Position numbers and translations under genes: made by a program. Shown in pieces: positions 51,523 to 57,341 of a stretch of 62,964 bases of DNA. Every line of letters begins with the position of its first letter. The first letter of the stretch is position 1. This DNA comes from a virus. Under the pieces are notes generated by a model. It saw nothing but the letters and a program-made list of their open reading frames with translations. It made no database searches and was not told the DNA's origin. The stretch spans positions 1 through 62,964 of IMG/VR virus record IMGVR_UViG_3300027782_000084; one strand, 5' to 3'.

Positions 51523-52065
51523 TTATGATGATTTTTCAATATAGTCAAGTAGATATTGTTTAAAATAAAGAAAATCTGCCTTATCTTGTGCTCTTATATT
51601 TTTGGTTATTTTGTTGGAGTAAAGGAGTTTAACGTAAAACACTTTGATAGGCTCATATATATGAATATTTAAATCTTTTATATCCACTGTAATGTTGTCT
51701 TCGTTAATAAGCCCATCCTTGAGAAAGATCATTTCTATTAAGACCGCGTCTTGCGATAAGAAAACTTTTTTCTTGTTTTTCAAAGGAAAGCTCGGGCCAT
51801 CTTTTATAAAGTCAAATCCATTTTTTTCTAAAAAATCAATCCAGGCTTGTTCTTGATTGATGTCAACGGATATTTCTAAATCGTTGTTATCCCTATAGAT
51901 GCCTTTATTAAAAATTGCAAGGGCTGTTCCACCACAAATATAATACTTAAGATTATTTTTATTTGCAAACCGTATTAGAAGTTCCATCGCATTATATAAA
52001 TGCTCCATTGAGGTGGTTTTCGGGACTGCAGAATCAGAAGGTTTATTTAACTCTTCGTATAGCAT
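51523..52065 (-). CDS. Nucleotidyltransferase-fold protein
   Basis: A 180-residue protein with the signature YYICGGTALAIFNKGIYR then DNNDLEISVD (Gly45-Gly46; acidic pair Asp62/Glu64). This is the pattern of the nucleotidyltransferase superfamily, including AbiEii/MNT toxins and tRNA-modifying enzymes. The second acidic residue is Glu rather than Asp, so activity is uncertain. The remainder (FLYFKQYLLDYIEK) fits the C-terminal helix seen in these proteins. A role against host defence or as toxin is speculative. Confidence 0.62.
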   Translation of the reverse strand: MLYEELNKPSDSAVPKTTSMEHLYNAMELLIRFANKNNLKYYICGGTALAIFNKGIYRDNNDLEISVDINQEQAWIDFLEKNGFDFIKDGPSFPLKNKKKVFLSQDAVLIEMIFLKDGLINEDNITVDIKDLNIHIYEPIKVFYVKLLYSNKITKNIRAQDKADFLYFKQYLLDYIEKSS

Positions 52066-52069
52066 ATAT

Positions 52070-52648
52070 TTAATATTTTATTAGCGATTTGTCTAGATAC
52101 AAAAGCTTTTGTATTGTTGGACTTTTATTCTGTTCTTGTTTAAAATGACGAGTAGCACCCGCTAATCTAACTGGCTGACTAGGACGCATTGAAGCCGAGC
52201 AAAAACCATGAATTAAGTAAAATTTTCTCCAATATTCTGCGCGATCATCATTTGGGATCCATCCATGAATAGATTTATTGCCTGAATCGACTACTGCTAC
52301 GAGTTTCATTCCTTTTTTCTGACTATCCATGAATATTTTAGCAACACCGTCTTTACTCATTCCGTCATGCTCTAAGACGACGTATTTATTTTTTTCTATA
52401 TTGATTACTTTTCTTCTCCCCTCTTTATTTTTATAAGAACTAGGACTAATATAAGTCCCATGTGCTATTGGTAAATTCTCTAACCATTCTTGAGTTTTAT
52501 AAAAAGACGTATGTTGAATATCATAAACGTCTTTCGCAACCCAGATTAAATCATTTGGAGCAAACAACGATATATGAGACCCCATCATCTCTTCTGGGGT
52601 TAAGTTTTCTACTGAATCTGGAGAGGCTTTAATTAGATCTTGAACCAT
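52070..52648 (-). CDS. Compact PrimPol-like (archaeo-eukaryotic primase fold) protein
   Basis: A 192-residue protein with motifs in primase order: YVVLEHDGM (Glu93-x-Asp95, motif I position), VVDSGNKSIHGWI (residues 120-131, the SGxKxxH motif II) and QPVRLAGATRHF (158-169), then QKLLYLDK. AEP-type primases show hhhDhD, SxGKxxH and a later PxRLPGxxR segment. No helicase or zinc domain is attached and motif I has Glu for Asp. It may prime replication or be an inactive derivative. Confidence 0.65.
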   Translation of the reverse strand: MVQDLIKASPDSVENLTPEEMMGSHISLFAPNDLIWVAKDVYDIQHTSFYKTQEWLENLPIAHGTYISPSSYKNKEGRRKVINIEKNKYVVLEHDGMSKDGVAKIFMDSQKKGMKLVAVVDSGNKSIHGWIPNDDRAEYWRKFYLIHGFCSASMRPSQPVRLAGATRHFKQEQNKSPTIQKLLYLDKSLIKY

Positions 52649-52657
52649 ATTGATTTA

Positions 52658-52873
52658 TCATTTACTTTTCCAATTGCTCCCCACCTCTAATCCGTTTTGG
52701 GGCAAAATAGAAATATTAACCTTGGGCGCTGGTGAAATTGATGATTTTTTATCAATAAGAATGATCCTTTCTGGTTCTATTGGTGAACTATTATTGCTTT
52801 TTTTATTAAATAAGAGATAACTTAATAGCGCCAAGAACACAAGAGATATTGATATTACTGTTTTGTTTTTCAT
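52658..52873 (-). CDS. Small single-pass membrane protein
   Basis: A 71-residue protein: an N-terminal membrane anchor (VISISLVFLALLSYLLF) and a polar tail (IILIDKKSSISPAPKVNISI). Function unknown. It is the first gene of the leftward block with a late motif nine bases upstream. Confidence 0.6.
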   Translation of the reverse strand: MKNKTVISISLVFLALLSYLLFNKKSNNSSPIEPERIILIDKKSSISPAPKVNISILPQNGLEVGSNWKSK

Positions 52874-52882
52874 TCTGATGGT

Positions 52883-52890
52883 ATTACACC
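52883..52890 (-). promoter_or_regulatory. Late promoter motif (GGTGTAAT), start of leftward late block
   Basis: GGTGTAAT nine bases before the ATG at 52873. It is the rightmost minus-strand late motif seen. Confidence 0.65.
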
Positions 52891-53166
52891 TGATACAAGA
52901 AGCATATATAAAAAGAGATATATAAAAAAATAGGTTCCTGGATTTTTTTACTTTGGTTTATTTATGATTTTAAATGATTTTATATAGATTTTAAAAAAGG
53001 GGGGGTATAAAGAGATAGATTATAGATATATATATTGATTTATTATATAGAATAATAGATTATTGTTATTGGGGAGAATGATTTTGCTCCCCCCGCGAGT
53101 GTTTAGTCTGAAAAATTGATTCGATTTTTTCAAAAATGGGGTACCTAATGATAGGTTTATGTCTAT
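52891..53166. other. Non-coding switch region between late and early blocks
   Basis: No convincing gene. It contains a very AT-rich stretch, a G7 tract (near 53000), a GGGGAG/CTCCCC hairpin at 53071-53092 without a U-run, and ACCTA/TAGGT inverted repeats near 53143. Transcription diverges here: leftward late genes and rightward early genes. It could hold an origin or regulatory sites, but nothing is diagnostic. Confidence 0.5.
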
Positions 53167-53189
53167 AAGTCGTTACCTATCAATGAAAT
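53167..53189 (+). promoter_or_regulatory. Single 23-bp operator palindrome
   Basis: Degenerate copy of the AAGTCGTTGA / TCAACGACTT palindrome. Its centre is 57 bases upstream of the -10 end of the promoter at 53208-53235. Confidence 0.55.
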
Positions 53190-53207
53190 TTAACTTGAAG
53201 ATATCTC

Positions 53208-53235
53208 TTGTACCTTTCCTATAATATGATAGACT
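53208..53235 (+). promoter_or_regulatory. Early promoter TTGTAC-16-TAGACT
   Basis: -35 TTGTAC, 16-base spacer ending TGA (extended -10), -10 TAGACT, eight bases before the ATG at 53244. Confidence 0.7.
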
Positions 53236-53243
53236 ACTCTTAT

Positions 53244-53417
53244 ATGAAAAACAAATTGAGTAAGTTCGAAACCCTGTTAGCTAACCTTGAGAAAGCCTCT
53301 GCGAATCACGCTAAGGCTTGCGAGTCTTTCCTTAAAGTCTCTGAGGCGTACTCCTCTAAGCGTGCGGAGATGCTTAAGATATACGAGCCTAGTGACCTTC
53401 ACCACGCTTGCGAATAA
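53244..53417 (+). CDS. Small coiled-coil early protein, paralogue of 54379-54591
   Basis: A 57-residue helical protein, MKNKLSKFETLLANLEKASA followed by NHAKACESFLK. It shares its first 20 residues closely with MNKKLTKYEILIANLEKASA at 54379, so the two are duplicates. Start at 53244 is set by the promoter eight bases upstream; a longer TTG frame begins in the -35. Function unknown; small early phage proteins often target host machinery. Confidence 0.7.
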   Translation: MKNKLSKFETLLANLEKASANHAKACESFLKVSEAYSSKRAEMLKIYEPSDLHHACE

Positions 53418-53420
53418 CCA

Positions 53421-53449
53421 TTGACACAACCAATCGAAAAGGATAATAT
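53421..53449 (+). promoter_or_regulatory. Early promoter TTGACA-17-TAATAT
   Basis: Consensus -35 TTGACA, 17-base spacer, TAATAT, seven bases before the ATG at 53457. No operator palindrome is adjacent. Confidence 0.72.
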
Positions 53450-53456
53450 AACCACT

Positions 53457-53876
53457 ATGAAAAACCAACTAAACATCACTAAACAATCATTCGGCGATAC
53501 AACTGCTTTCCTCTTGGAAGGTGGCAAAGGTCGCATCACCTCGTTCCACAATGCCCTATACAACTGGGGTGCAACCAATGGGCAGTTGCACGATATGGGT
53601 AACGGCAAAGCGTTTTACTTCTACGCTAACCCCGACGCAGTGCTACACGCTCTCGTTAAGATTGCTCTGCACTCCTTATGCAATAAGATCAACGCAAAGG
53701 GAATGAAGGGCGGATTGATGAGCCTTGCGAAGATCAAGGCACAAGGTCAATTCGATAACATCATTGACGGGCGATTCCTCAGTGCCTCTGTCTCTAATGA
53801 TACCTACGGATTCGGTACGATCACAGCAGAGAAACCTAGTGACTACTGCGGTGCAGTCAGTAACGGAAGGGACTAA
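53457..53876 (+). CDS. Hypothetical protein, paralogue of 59763-60149
   Basis: A 139-residue protein. Shared segments with the 128-residue protein at 59763 are SFHNALYNWGATNGQ (QFHNRIYNWGGTNGS), KGMKGGLMSLAKIKA (KGGMKAVAMHRMK) and YGFGTITAEKPSD (YSLGTISAEKLD). Function unknown. Start chosen at 53457 from the promoter; upstream codons lie in the promoter itself. It is visibly GC-richer than the late genes. Confidence 0.72.
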   Translation: MKNQLNITKQSFGDTTAFLLEGGKGRITSFHNALYNWGATNGQLHDMGNGKAFYFYANPDAVLHALVKIALHSLCNKINAKGMKGGLMSLAKIKAQGQFDNIIDGRFLSASVSNDTYGFGTITAEKPSDYCGAVSNGRD

Positions 53877-53880
53877 TAGT

Positions 53881-54258
53881 ATGACAGCAGAACTATTCAT
53901 CGTAGCATTAACAATCCTTGGTGAAGCGAGGGGTGAAACCTTCGAGGGTATGGCAGGTGTTGCTAGTGTGATACAGACACGCACCATAGAGCGTAAGCAA
54001 ACGCCTAGCCAAGTGTGCCTATCGCCTAAGCAATTCAGCTTCTGGAATGGTGGAGTAAGTGAAGCCACCAAGAAGAAGCTACTGGCAACAGCACAAGGCA
54101 AGAACGCTCTATACCTTGCTGATCTAGTCATCCATAAACAGATGCCAGACATCGTGAAGGGTGCAAACCATTACCACGCCGTCAGCGTCGCTCCTAAGTG
54201 GGCTAGGGACACAAGGCTAGTAGCTACAATACGCAACCACAAGTTTTATAAGTTGTAA
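53881..54258 (+). CDS. SleB/CwlJ-type cell wall hydrolase
   Basis: A 125-residue protein: ALTILGEARGETFEGMAGVA with the likely catalytic Glu15 of the Hydrolase_2 (SleB) family, then ASVIQTRTIERKQTPSQVC, KQFSFWNGG and GANHYHAVSVAPKW. These are lytic transglycosylase-like peptidoglycan hydrolases of spore germination and many phages. No signal peptide. It lies in the early-type block, four bases after the preceding gene, and is separate from the late muramidase. GC-richer than the late region, suggesting separate origin. Confidence 0.85.
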   Translation: MTAELFIVALTILGEARGETFEGMAGVASVIQTRTIERKQTPSQVCLSPKQFSFWNGGVSEATKKKLLATAQGKNALYLADLVIHKQMPDIVKGANHYHAVSVAPKWARDTRLVATIRNHKFYKL

Positions 54259-54327
54259 GTAGCTGAATACCAAAGACTTGTAGGAGGGCCCTCCCTTGCG
54301 TTGTAACTCCTTGATGGTCAATGAAAT
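54257..54327 (+). repeat. 71-bp paired-palindrome cassette, copy 1
   Basis: Palindromes at 54257-54279 and 54305-54327 (start-to-start 48 bp) around a 25-base core containing the perfect palindrome GGAGGGCCCTCC. The second palindrome is centred 56 bases upstream of the -10 end of the promoter for 54379. Confidence 0.82.
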
Positions 54328-54344
54328 TTAAATGAAGAAATATG

Positions 54345-54372
54345 TTGCATTTCTTCTGAAATATGCTAAACT
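54345..54372 (+). promoter_or_regulatory. Early promoter TTGCAT-16-TAAACT
   Basis: TTGCAT, 16-base spacer ending TGC (extended -10), TAAACT, six bases before the ATG at 54379: a leaderless transcript is expected. Confidence 0.8.
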
Positions 54373-54378
54373 GTATCT

Positions 54379-54591
54379 ATGAATAAGAAATTAACCAAGT
54401 ATGAAATCCTAATCGCAAATCTCGAAAAAGCCTCTGCTGACTTAAAAAAAGCTAGCGAAGAATCTCAAAAAAGATTGAATGAAAGTTTCGCAAAATATCA
54501 AGAAAAAGTTTCAGTCGCTCATCATAACTCTATGATGGTCAACGAAAAACAAATTGAAGAAATCACTTGCAATTCCGCTGAAATATGCTAA
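54379..54591 (+). CDS. Small coiled-coil early protein, paralogue of 53244-53417
   Basis: A 70-residue helical protein (MNKKLTKYEILIANLEKASA, then ADLKKASEESQKR). Duplicate of the gene at 53244 but more AT-rich. Its 3' end contains an operator palindrome (54526-54548) and the -35 and -10 of the next promoter; its stop codon TAA is the first half of that -10 (TAAACT). Confidence 0.72.
   Translation: MNKKLTKYEILIANLEKASADLKKASEESQKRLNESFAKYQEKVSVAHHNSMMVNEKQIEEITCNSAEIC
54526..54548 (+). promoter_or_regulatory. Operator palindrome inside coding sequence
   Basis: A right half-site TCAACGA with a degenerate left half, in the 3' end of the gene at 54379. Centred 57 bases upstream of the -10 end of the next promoter. 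Confidence 0.6.
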
Positions 54592-54594
54592 ACT
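54567..54594 (+). promoter_or_regulatory. Early promoter TTGCAA-16-TAAACT
   Basis: TTGCAA, 16-base spacer ending TGC, TAAACT. It drives 54645, here with an A-rich leader of about 50 bases, an exception to the leaderless pattern. Confidence 0.78.
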
Positions 54595-54644
54595 ATACTT
54601 ATAACAATAAAAGATAACAAATAACAAAGAAAGAAAAAAATAAA

Positions 54645-54917
54645 ATGACTCATAGAATGATAAATTGGAATTTTCACCGCAAACAAATGCGTGAAAATAT
54701 GCGTAAAAATACGGATTCTTCTGAATCCATAATCACTAACTCTAACAATACACCAACATACTTTGGTGAAATATACCTTTACGAAGGAACTCTAGTAAAA
54801 GTTTCTTACAAAACTTCTGCAAATACTGCGGTTGTAACCTTCCTTGAAGGTATAGACAAAGATAAGGTTGGAACTATCAACCTTAACAATGCTAAACTAG
54901 TAAAGGAAAATAAATAA
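54645..54917 (+). CDS. Small hypothetical protein
   Basis: A 90-residue protein: basic N-terminus (NWNFHRKQMRENMRKN), then a beta-type C-terminus (GEIYLYEGTLVKVSYKT, AVVTFLEGIDKDKVGTI) that could be a small SH3/KOW-like barrel. Function unknown. The leader contains an AAAGAAAG-rich purine tract that may serve as ribosome site. Confidence 0.65.
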   Translation: MTHRMINWNFHRKQMRENMRKNTDSSESIITNSNNTPTYFGEIYLYEGTLVKVSYKTSANTAVVTFLEGIDKDKVGTINLNNAKLVKENK

Positions 54918-55106
54918 ATGAATAACGATAATAAAAAACAATTAACTTCCCAAGAATGGGAAATTCAACGTTGGGAAAATAACAACAAGAAATGGGCTAG
55001 ACTCAAAAAAAGTTGGTCTGATTGGAAAAAGAATAATCCTGAAAAGGCTAAAGCTCACGCCTTACTAAAGGCAAAACTTAATGGAAAAAGTCCTAAGTCG
55101 TTGTAA
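54918..55106 (+). CDS. Small basic hypothetical protein
   Basis: A 62-residue Lys/Trp-rich protein (QEWEIQRWENNNKKWARLKK, SWSDWKKNNPEKAKAHALL). It starts one base after the preceding stop (TAAATG). The stop lies inside the operator palindrome at 55095-55117. Function unknown; the charge suggests nucleic acid binding. Confidence 0.65.
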   Translation: MNNDNKKQLTSQEWEIQRWENNNKKWARLKKSWSDWKKNNPEKAKAHALLKAKLNGKSPKSL

Positions 55107-55117
55107 GTCAACGAAAT
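55095..55117 (+). promoter_or_regulatory. Operator palindrome overlapping a stop codon
   Basis: AAGTCGTTG and GTCAACGA half-sites. Centred 56 bases upstream of the -10 end of the promoter for 55170. Confidence 0.72.
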
Positions 55118-55134
55118 TTAACTAAAGAAATAGC

Positions 55135-55162
55135 TTGCAAAAAACTCAATCTGTGATAAACT
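55135..55162 (+). promoter_or_regulatory. Early promoter TTGCAA-16-TAAACT
   Basis: TTGCAA, 16-base spacer ending TGA, TAAACT, seven bases before the ATG at 55170. Confidence 0.8.
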
Positions 55163-55169
55163 AAATAGT

Positions 55170-55448
55170 ATGAAAGATAAAGAAATGAAAAACATAATAG
55201 AAACCCTCGTAGTGGGTAAATACTACCAAATCCAAAACCATATCGCAATCTGCGAGATGCTCAATTCAACCTCTAACAAAAAATGCCTTTCCAGAATCTC
55301 TGGTGTTGGAAGTGTCCTAGCTTTTTATGATGAAGTGACCGAAGTCGAAATGACTCCAGAACTTCTTAAAGAGTGTGAAGCTCGAAAGAATGGAACGATG
55401 AACTTCATTGGAAGTTTCAACGCATCCTCAAAATATAAAGGAGACTAA
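55170..55448 (+). CDS. Small hypothetical protein
   Basis: A 92-residue protein (NIIETLVVGKYYQIQNHIAI, CLSRISGVGSVLAFYDEV, VEMTPELLKECEARKNG). No family recognised. Internal ATG at codon 6 (MKNIIETL) is an alternative, but the promoter spacing favours 55170. Confidence 0.65.
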   Translation: MKDKEMKNIIETLVVGKYYQIQNHIAICEMLNSTSNKKCLSRISGVGSVLAFYDEVTEVEMTPELLKECEARKNGTMNFIGSFNASSKYKGD

Positions 55449-55586
55449 ATGAAAAAGATTCTTTTCAAACTAAATAAAAAAACTTATAGGCTCGCTATGA
55501 AAAATGGTGAACAGAAAAACTTTTTGCGAGAGAGATTTTTTTACTACATCTCTGCGGGTTGTTTGAATCTTCGAGACCTCTTGTAA
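55449..55586 (+). CDS. Small basic hypothetical protein
   Basis: A 45-residue Lys/Arg/Phe-rich protein (MKKILFKLNKKTYRLAMKNG, EQKNFLRERFFYYISAG). It begins directly after the upstream stop (TAAATG) and ends in the first palindrome of cassette copy 2. Short, so less certain. Confidence 0.5.
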   Translation: MKKILFKLNKKTYRLAMKNGEQKNFLRERFFYYISAGCLNLRDLL

Positions 55587-55655
55587 GTCTCTAAGCATCA
55601 ACGACTTGCAAGCGCAGGGAGGTGCCCCGCGCAAGTCCTTAACTATCAACGACTT
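55585..55655 (+). repeat. 71-bp paired-palindrome cassette, copy 2
   Basis: Palindromes at 55585-55607 and 55633-55655 (48 bp apart), both with right half TCAACGACTT. Core GCAAGCGCAGGGAGGTG plus CCCCGCGC. Here the nearer palindrome is 84 bases from the -10 end, the exception in distance. Confidence 0.85.
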
Positions 55656-55700
55656 GCAAAGATTAGATTTTCTACTATCTTTTTTTTCTAAAAATAAACC

Positions 55701-55728
55701 TTGCGCTAAAGTTAATCTGTGATATATT
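55701..55728 (+). promoter_or_regulatory. Early promoter TTGCGC-16-TATATT
   Basis: TTGCGC, 16-base spacer ending TGA, TATATT, six bases before the ATG at 55735. Confidence 0.72.
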
Positions 55729-55734
55729 CTAACT

Positions 55735-55899
55735 ATGAGAAACGAAATCACATCCCTAGCGACGGAAACCTGCGAGGAAACCTATGTGGACGCTAATGCG
55801 TTCTTTGACTACATCAATTCCAATGATGTGGTCAACTCAATGCTCGATGCGTTGTCTGGAGTCTATGACTCCAACGAAACTCTTGTGGAGGTCGTCTAA
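55735..55899 (+). CDS. Small acidic early protein
   Basis: A 54-residue acidic protein (MRNEITSLATETCEETYVDA, then NAFFDYINSNDVVNSMLD). The start is defined by the promoter six bases upstream. Function unknown; small acidic early phage proteins include DNA mimics and enzyme inhibitors. Followed after one base by the next ATG. Confidence 0.7.
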   Translation: MRNEITSLATETCEETYVDANAFFDYINSNDVVNSMLDALSGVYDSNETLVEVV

Positions 55900-55900
55900 T

Positions 55901-56185
55901 ATGGACTACAAAGCGTCTCTCAAGGAATGGATGAGCCAGCATATGCTGGGTGTGCTAGATGTGCGTGATATCTTGAAAGATATTCGTGAGGAGAATATGG
56001 CTAACAATATTGTGCATCGGTCTTACTCTGAGCAAAGTGACCCTCTTATCATTGGCTCTTCAGAATCATCTTGTGAACCTGATGAGTCGATGGATGGTGA
56101 TCACGATTCAGCTATGGCTTCTGCTGGCCACGGCACTGATGAGGACTATGGTTACTTCGGCGATCCAGAAATTTGTGGAGAATAA
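55901..56185 (+). CDS. Acidic hypothetical protein
   Basis: A 94-residue protein: N-terminal helix (MDYKASLKEWMSQHMLGVLD) and a Ser/Asp/Glu-rich C-terminal half (SEQSDPLIIGSSESSCEPDE, DEDYGYFGDPEICGE). No domain recognised. One-base gap to the upstream gene, so the two form an operon. Confidence 0.7.
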   Translation: MDYKASLKEWMSQHMLGVLDVRDILKDIREENMANNIVHRSYSEQSDPLIIGSSESSCEPDESMDGDHDSAMASAGHGTDEDYGYFGDPEICGE

Positions 56186-56187
56186 TT

Positions 56188-56283
56188 ATGGAAATTTTTT
56201 TAACCTGTGTTTGGGCATACTTTGGTTTGGTTTTTGTGCAATTAATTTATGCTTTAATAAGGTCAATTATAGAGCGTCGCTAA
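56188..56283 (+). CDS. Small single-pass membrane protein
   Basis: A 31-residue protein, MEIFLTCVWAYFGLVFVQLI followed by YALIRSIIERR. Almost entirely one membrane helix with a basic end. It starts two bases after the upstream stop; its own stop is immediately followed by cassette copy 3. Confidence 0.55.
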   Translation: MEIFLTCVWAYFGLVFVQLIYALIRSIIERR

Positions 56284-56352
56284 GTCTCTAAGTATCAACG
56301 ACTTACACCGCAGGGCAGCGAATTTTTGTAAATCCTTGAATATCAAAGACTT
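56282..56352 (+). repeat. 71-bp paired-palindrome cassette, copy 3 (convergent region)
   Basis: Palindromes at 56282-56304 and 56330-56352 (48 bp apart) around CCGCAGGGCAGCG. This copy lies between converging genes and has no promoter beside it. Confidence 0.82.
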
Positions 56353-56363
56353 ACAAAATTTTA

Positions 56364-56576
56364 TTACATACTCGCTCGCCAACCTTCAAACACTTCGTCA
56401 ATCTCTCTCTGTCTTTGCACAAAATTTTTGTTTGTGTCGAGTGGAGGATTATCAGAATCGTTCCAAGGATAAAAAGATTCTAAGTTTTCGTTTAATAGTT
56501 TTTCTATGTTCATTGTTTTTTTAATAATAAAATTGTGATTATAATTCCCACTAGAATTGTTATGAGCATAACTCAT
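56364..56576 (-). CDS. Small hypothetical protein
   Basis: A 70-residue protein with an Asn/Ser-rich start (MSYAHNNSSGNYNHNF) and a more ordered end (MNIEKLLNENLESFYPW, FVQRQREIDEVFEGWRASM). I chose 56576 because it is one base after the upstream stop (TAAGATG), which suggests coupling. A shorter start at 56513 (MNIEKLL) is also possible. Confidence 0.5.
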   Translation of the reverse strand: MSYAHNNSSGNYNHNFIIKKTMNIEKLLNENLESFYPWNDSDNPPLDTNKNFVQRQREIDEVFEGWRASM

Positions 56577-56577
56577 C

Positions 56578-57213
56578 TTAATGCTTTTTATAGTCGATTG
56601 CAAACTCATTTTTGTCCCAACACTTTCGACAATCGCCGCACTTGTTGCCTTGCTTAGAAGATGGGCAGTTAAAGTTTCCTAGCTTGCTCGCACCGCTAAC
56701 GCACAAGCCAAGGCGTTGTGCAATTCCTACTGGTGCGGGGCCATCCATCATCAGAGCAGACAAACGGATGGTAAGATTGCTAGGCACTTCACCGCCTTTT
56801 TCAATATAGGTTGAGACAAAGGCATACTCTCTTGTGGGCAACCAAAAAGAAATATGCGGAAGATTCTTTGCAATCTTCACAATCTTTTCAATATGCCACA
56901 CGCCTTGCAAGTCTCCTGAATCGTGCCACCTGAAATGTGGATTCTTAACCTTGCCGATTAAATAAGTCATAGCATCTACCCACAAATCATTGGTAAGAGA
57001 AGCGAAACGCTTTTCCATAGCTTTCTGAACATTGGGGAAAACATAACGCCCTTTAAGGGCGTAGCAAAAAGCACAAATGCTTCCTACAACATTCCGCATT
57101 TTCTGCCCAATAAGACAACGCTTTGCGGGTGTTGAATAAGCAAATCCTGGCATCTTCGAAGGTTTTGAGAGTGTTCCGACAATCTCCTCGGCTTGTTTTT
57201 TGTTTTTGAACAT
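56578..57213 (-). CDS. GP88-family protein
   Basis: A 211-residue protein with the hallmarks of the phage GP88 family: MPGFAYSTPAKRC, ICAFCYALKGRYVFPNVQKA, HFRWHDSGDLQGVWHIEKI, ISFWLPTREYAF and C-terminal Cys pairs (CGDCRKC). The Cys set may bind metal; function unknown. The start is placed at 57213 (MFKNKK), five bases after the -10; the upstream in-frame ATG at 57228 overlaps the -10. Confidence 0.85.
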   Translation of the reverse strand: MFKNKKQAEEIVGTLSKPSKMPGFAYSTPAKRCLIGQKMRNVVGSICAFCYALKGRYVFPNVQKAMEKRFASLTNDLWVDAMTYLIGKVKNPHFRWHDSGDLQGVWHIEKIVKIAKNLPHISFWLPTREYAFVSTYIEKGGEVPSNLTIRLSALMMDGPAPVGIAQRLGLCVSGASKLGNFNCPSSKQGNKCGDCRKCWDKNEFAIDYKKH

Positions 57214-57218
57214 AAGAA

Positions 57219-57246
57219 AGCTTAACATAAATTAAGTTTGATGCAA
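57219..57246 (-). promoter_or_regulatory. Early promoter TTGCAT-16-TAAGCT
   Basis: TTGCAT, 16-base spacer ending TGT, TAAGCT, five bases before the ATG at 57213. Confidence 0.76.
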
Positions 57247-57263
57247 GTTTTTTTACCATTTAA

Positions 57264-57334
57264 ATCTCACTGATAGTCAACGACTTGCAACCGCAGGGAG
57301 GGTGCTTGCGTAAGTCTTTAATACTTAAGCACTT
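57264..57334 (-). repeat. 71-bp paired-palindrome cassette, copy 4
   Basis: Palindromes at 57264-57286 and 57312-57334 (48 bp apart). Core GCAACCGCAGGGAGGGTG plus CTTGCGT. The nearer palindrome is centred 56 bases from the -10 end of the GP88 promoter. Confidence 0.85.
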
Positions 57335-57341
57335 GCAACTC

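Noticed and set aside
54257-54327. The palindromic cassettes as ordinary rho-independent terminators
   Set aside because: They lack U-runs, occur at divergent promoters as well, and true terminators with U-tails (58744, 62137) exist separately nearby.
54257-54327. Attachment site or transposon inverted repeats
   Set aside because: No integrase or transposase is visible in the window, and the repeats are short, multiple and tied to promoter spacing.
55784-56185. 133-residue ORF starting MWTLMRSLTT
   Set aside because: Its first 39 codons are out of frame with the promoter-led 54-residue gene. The real protein begins at the ATG at 55901 just after that gene.
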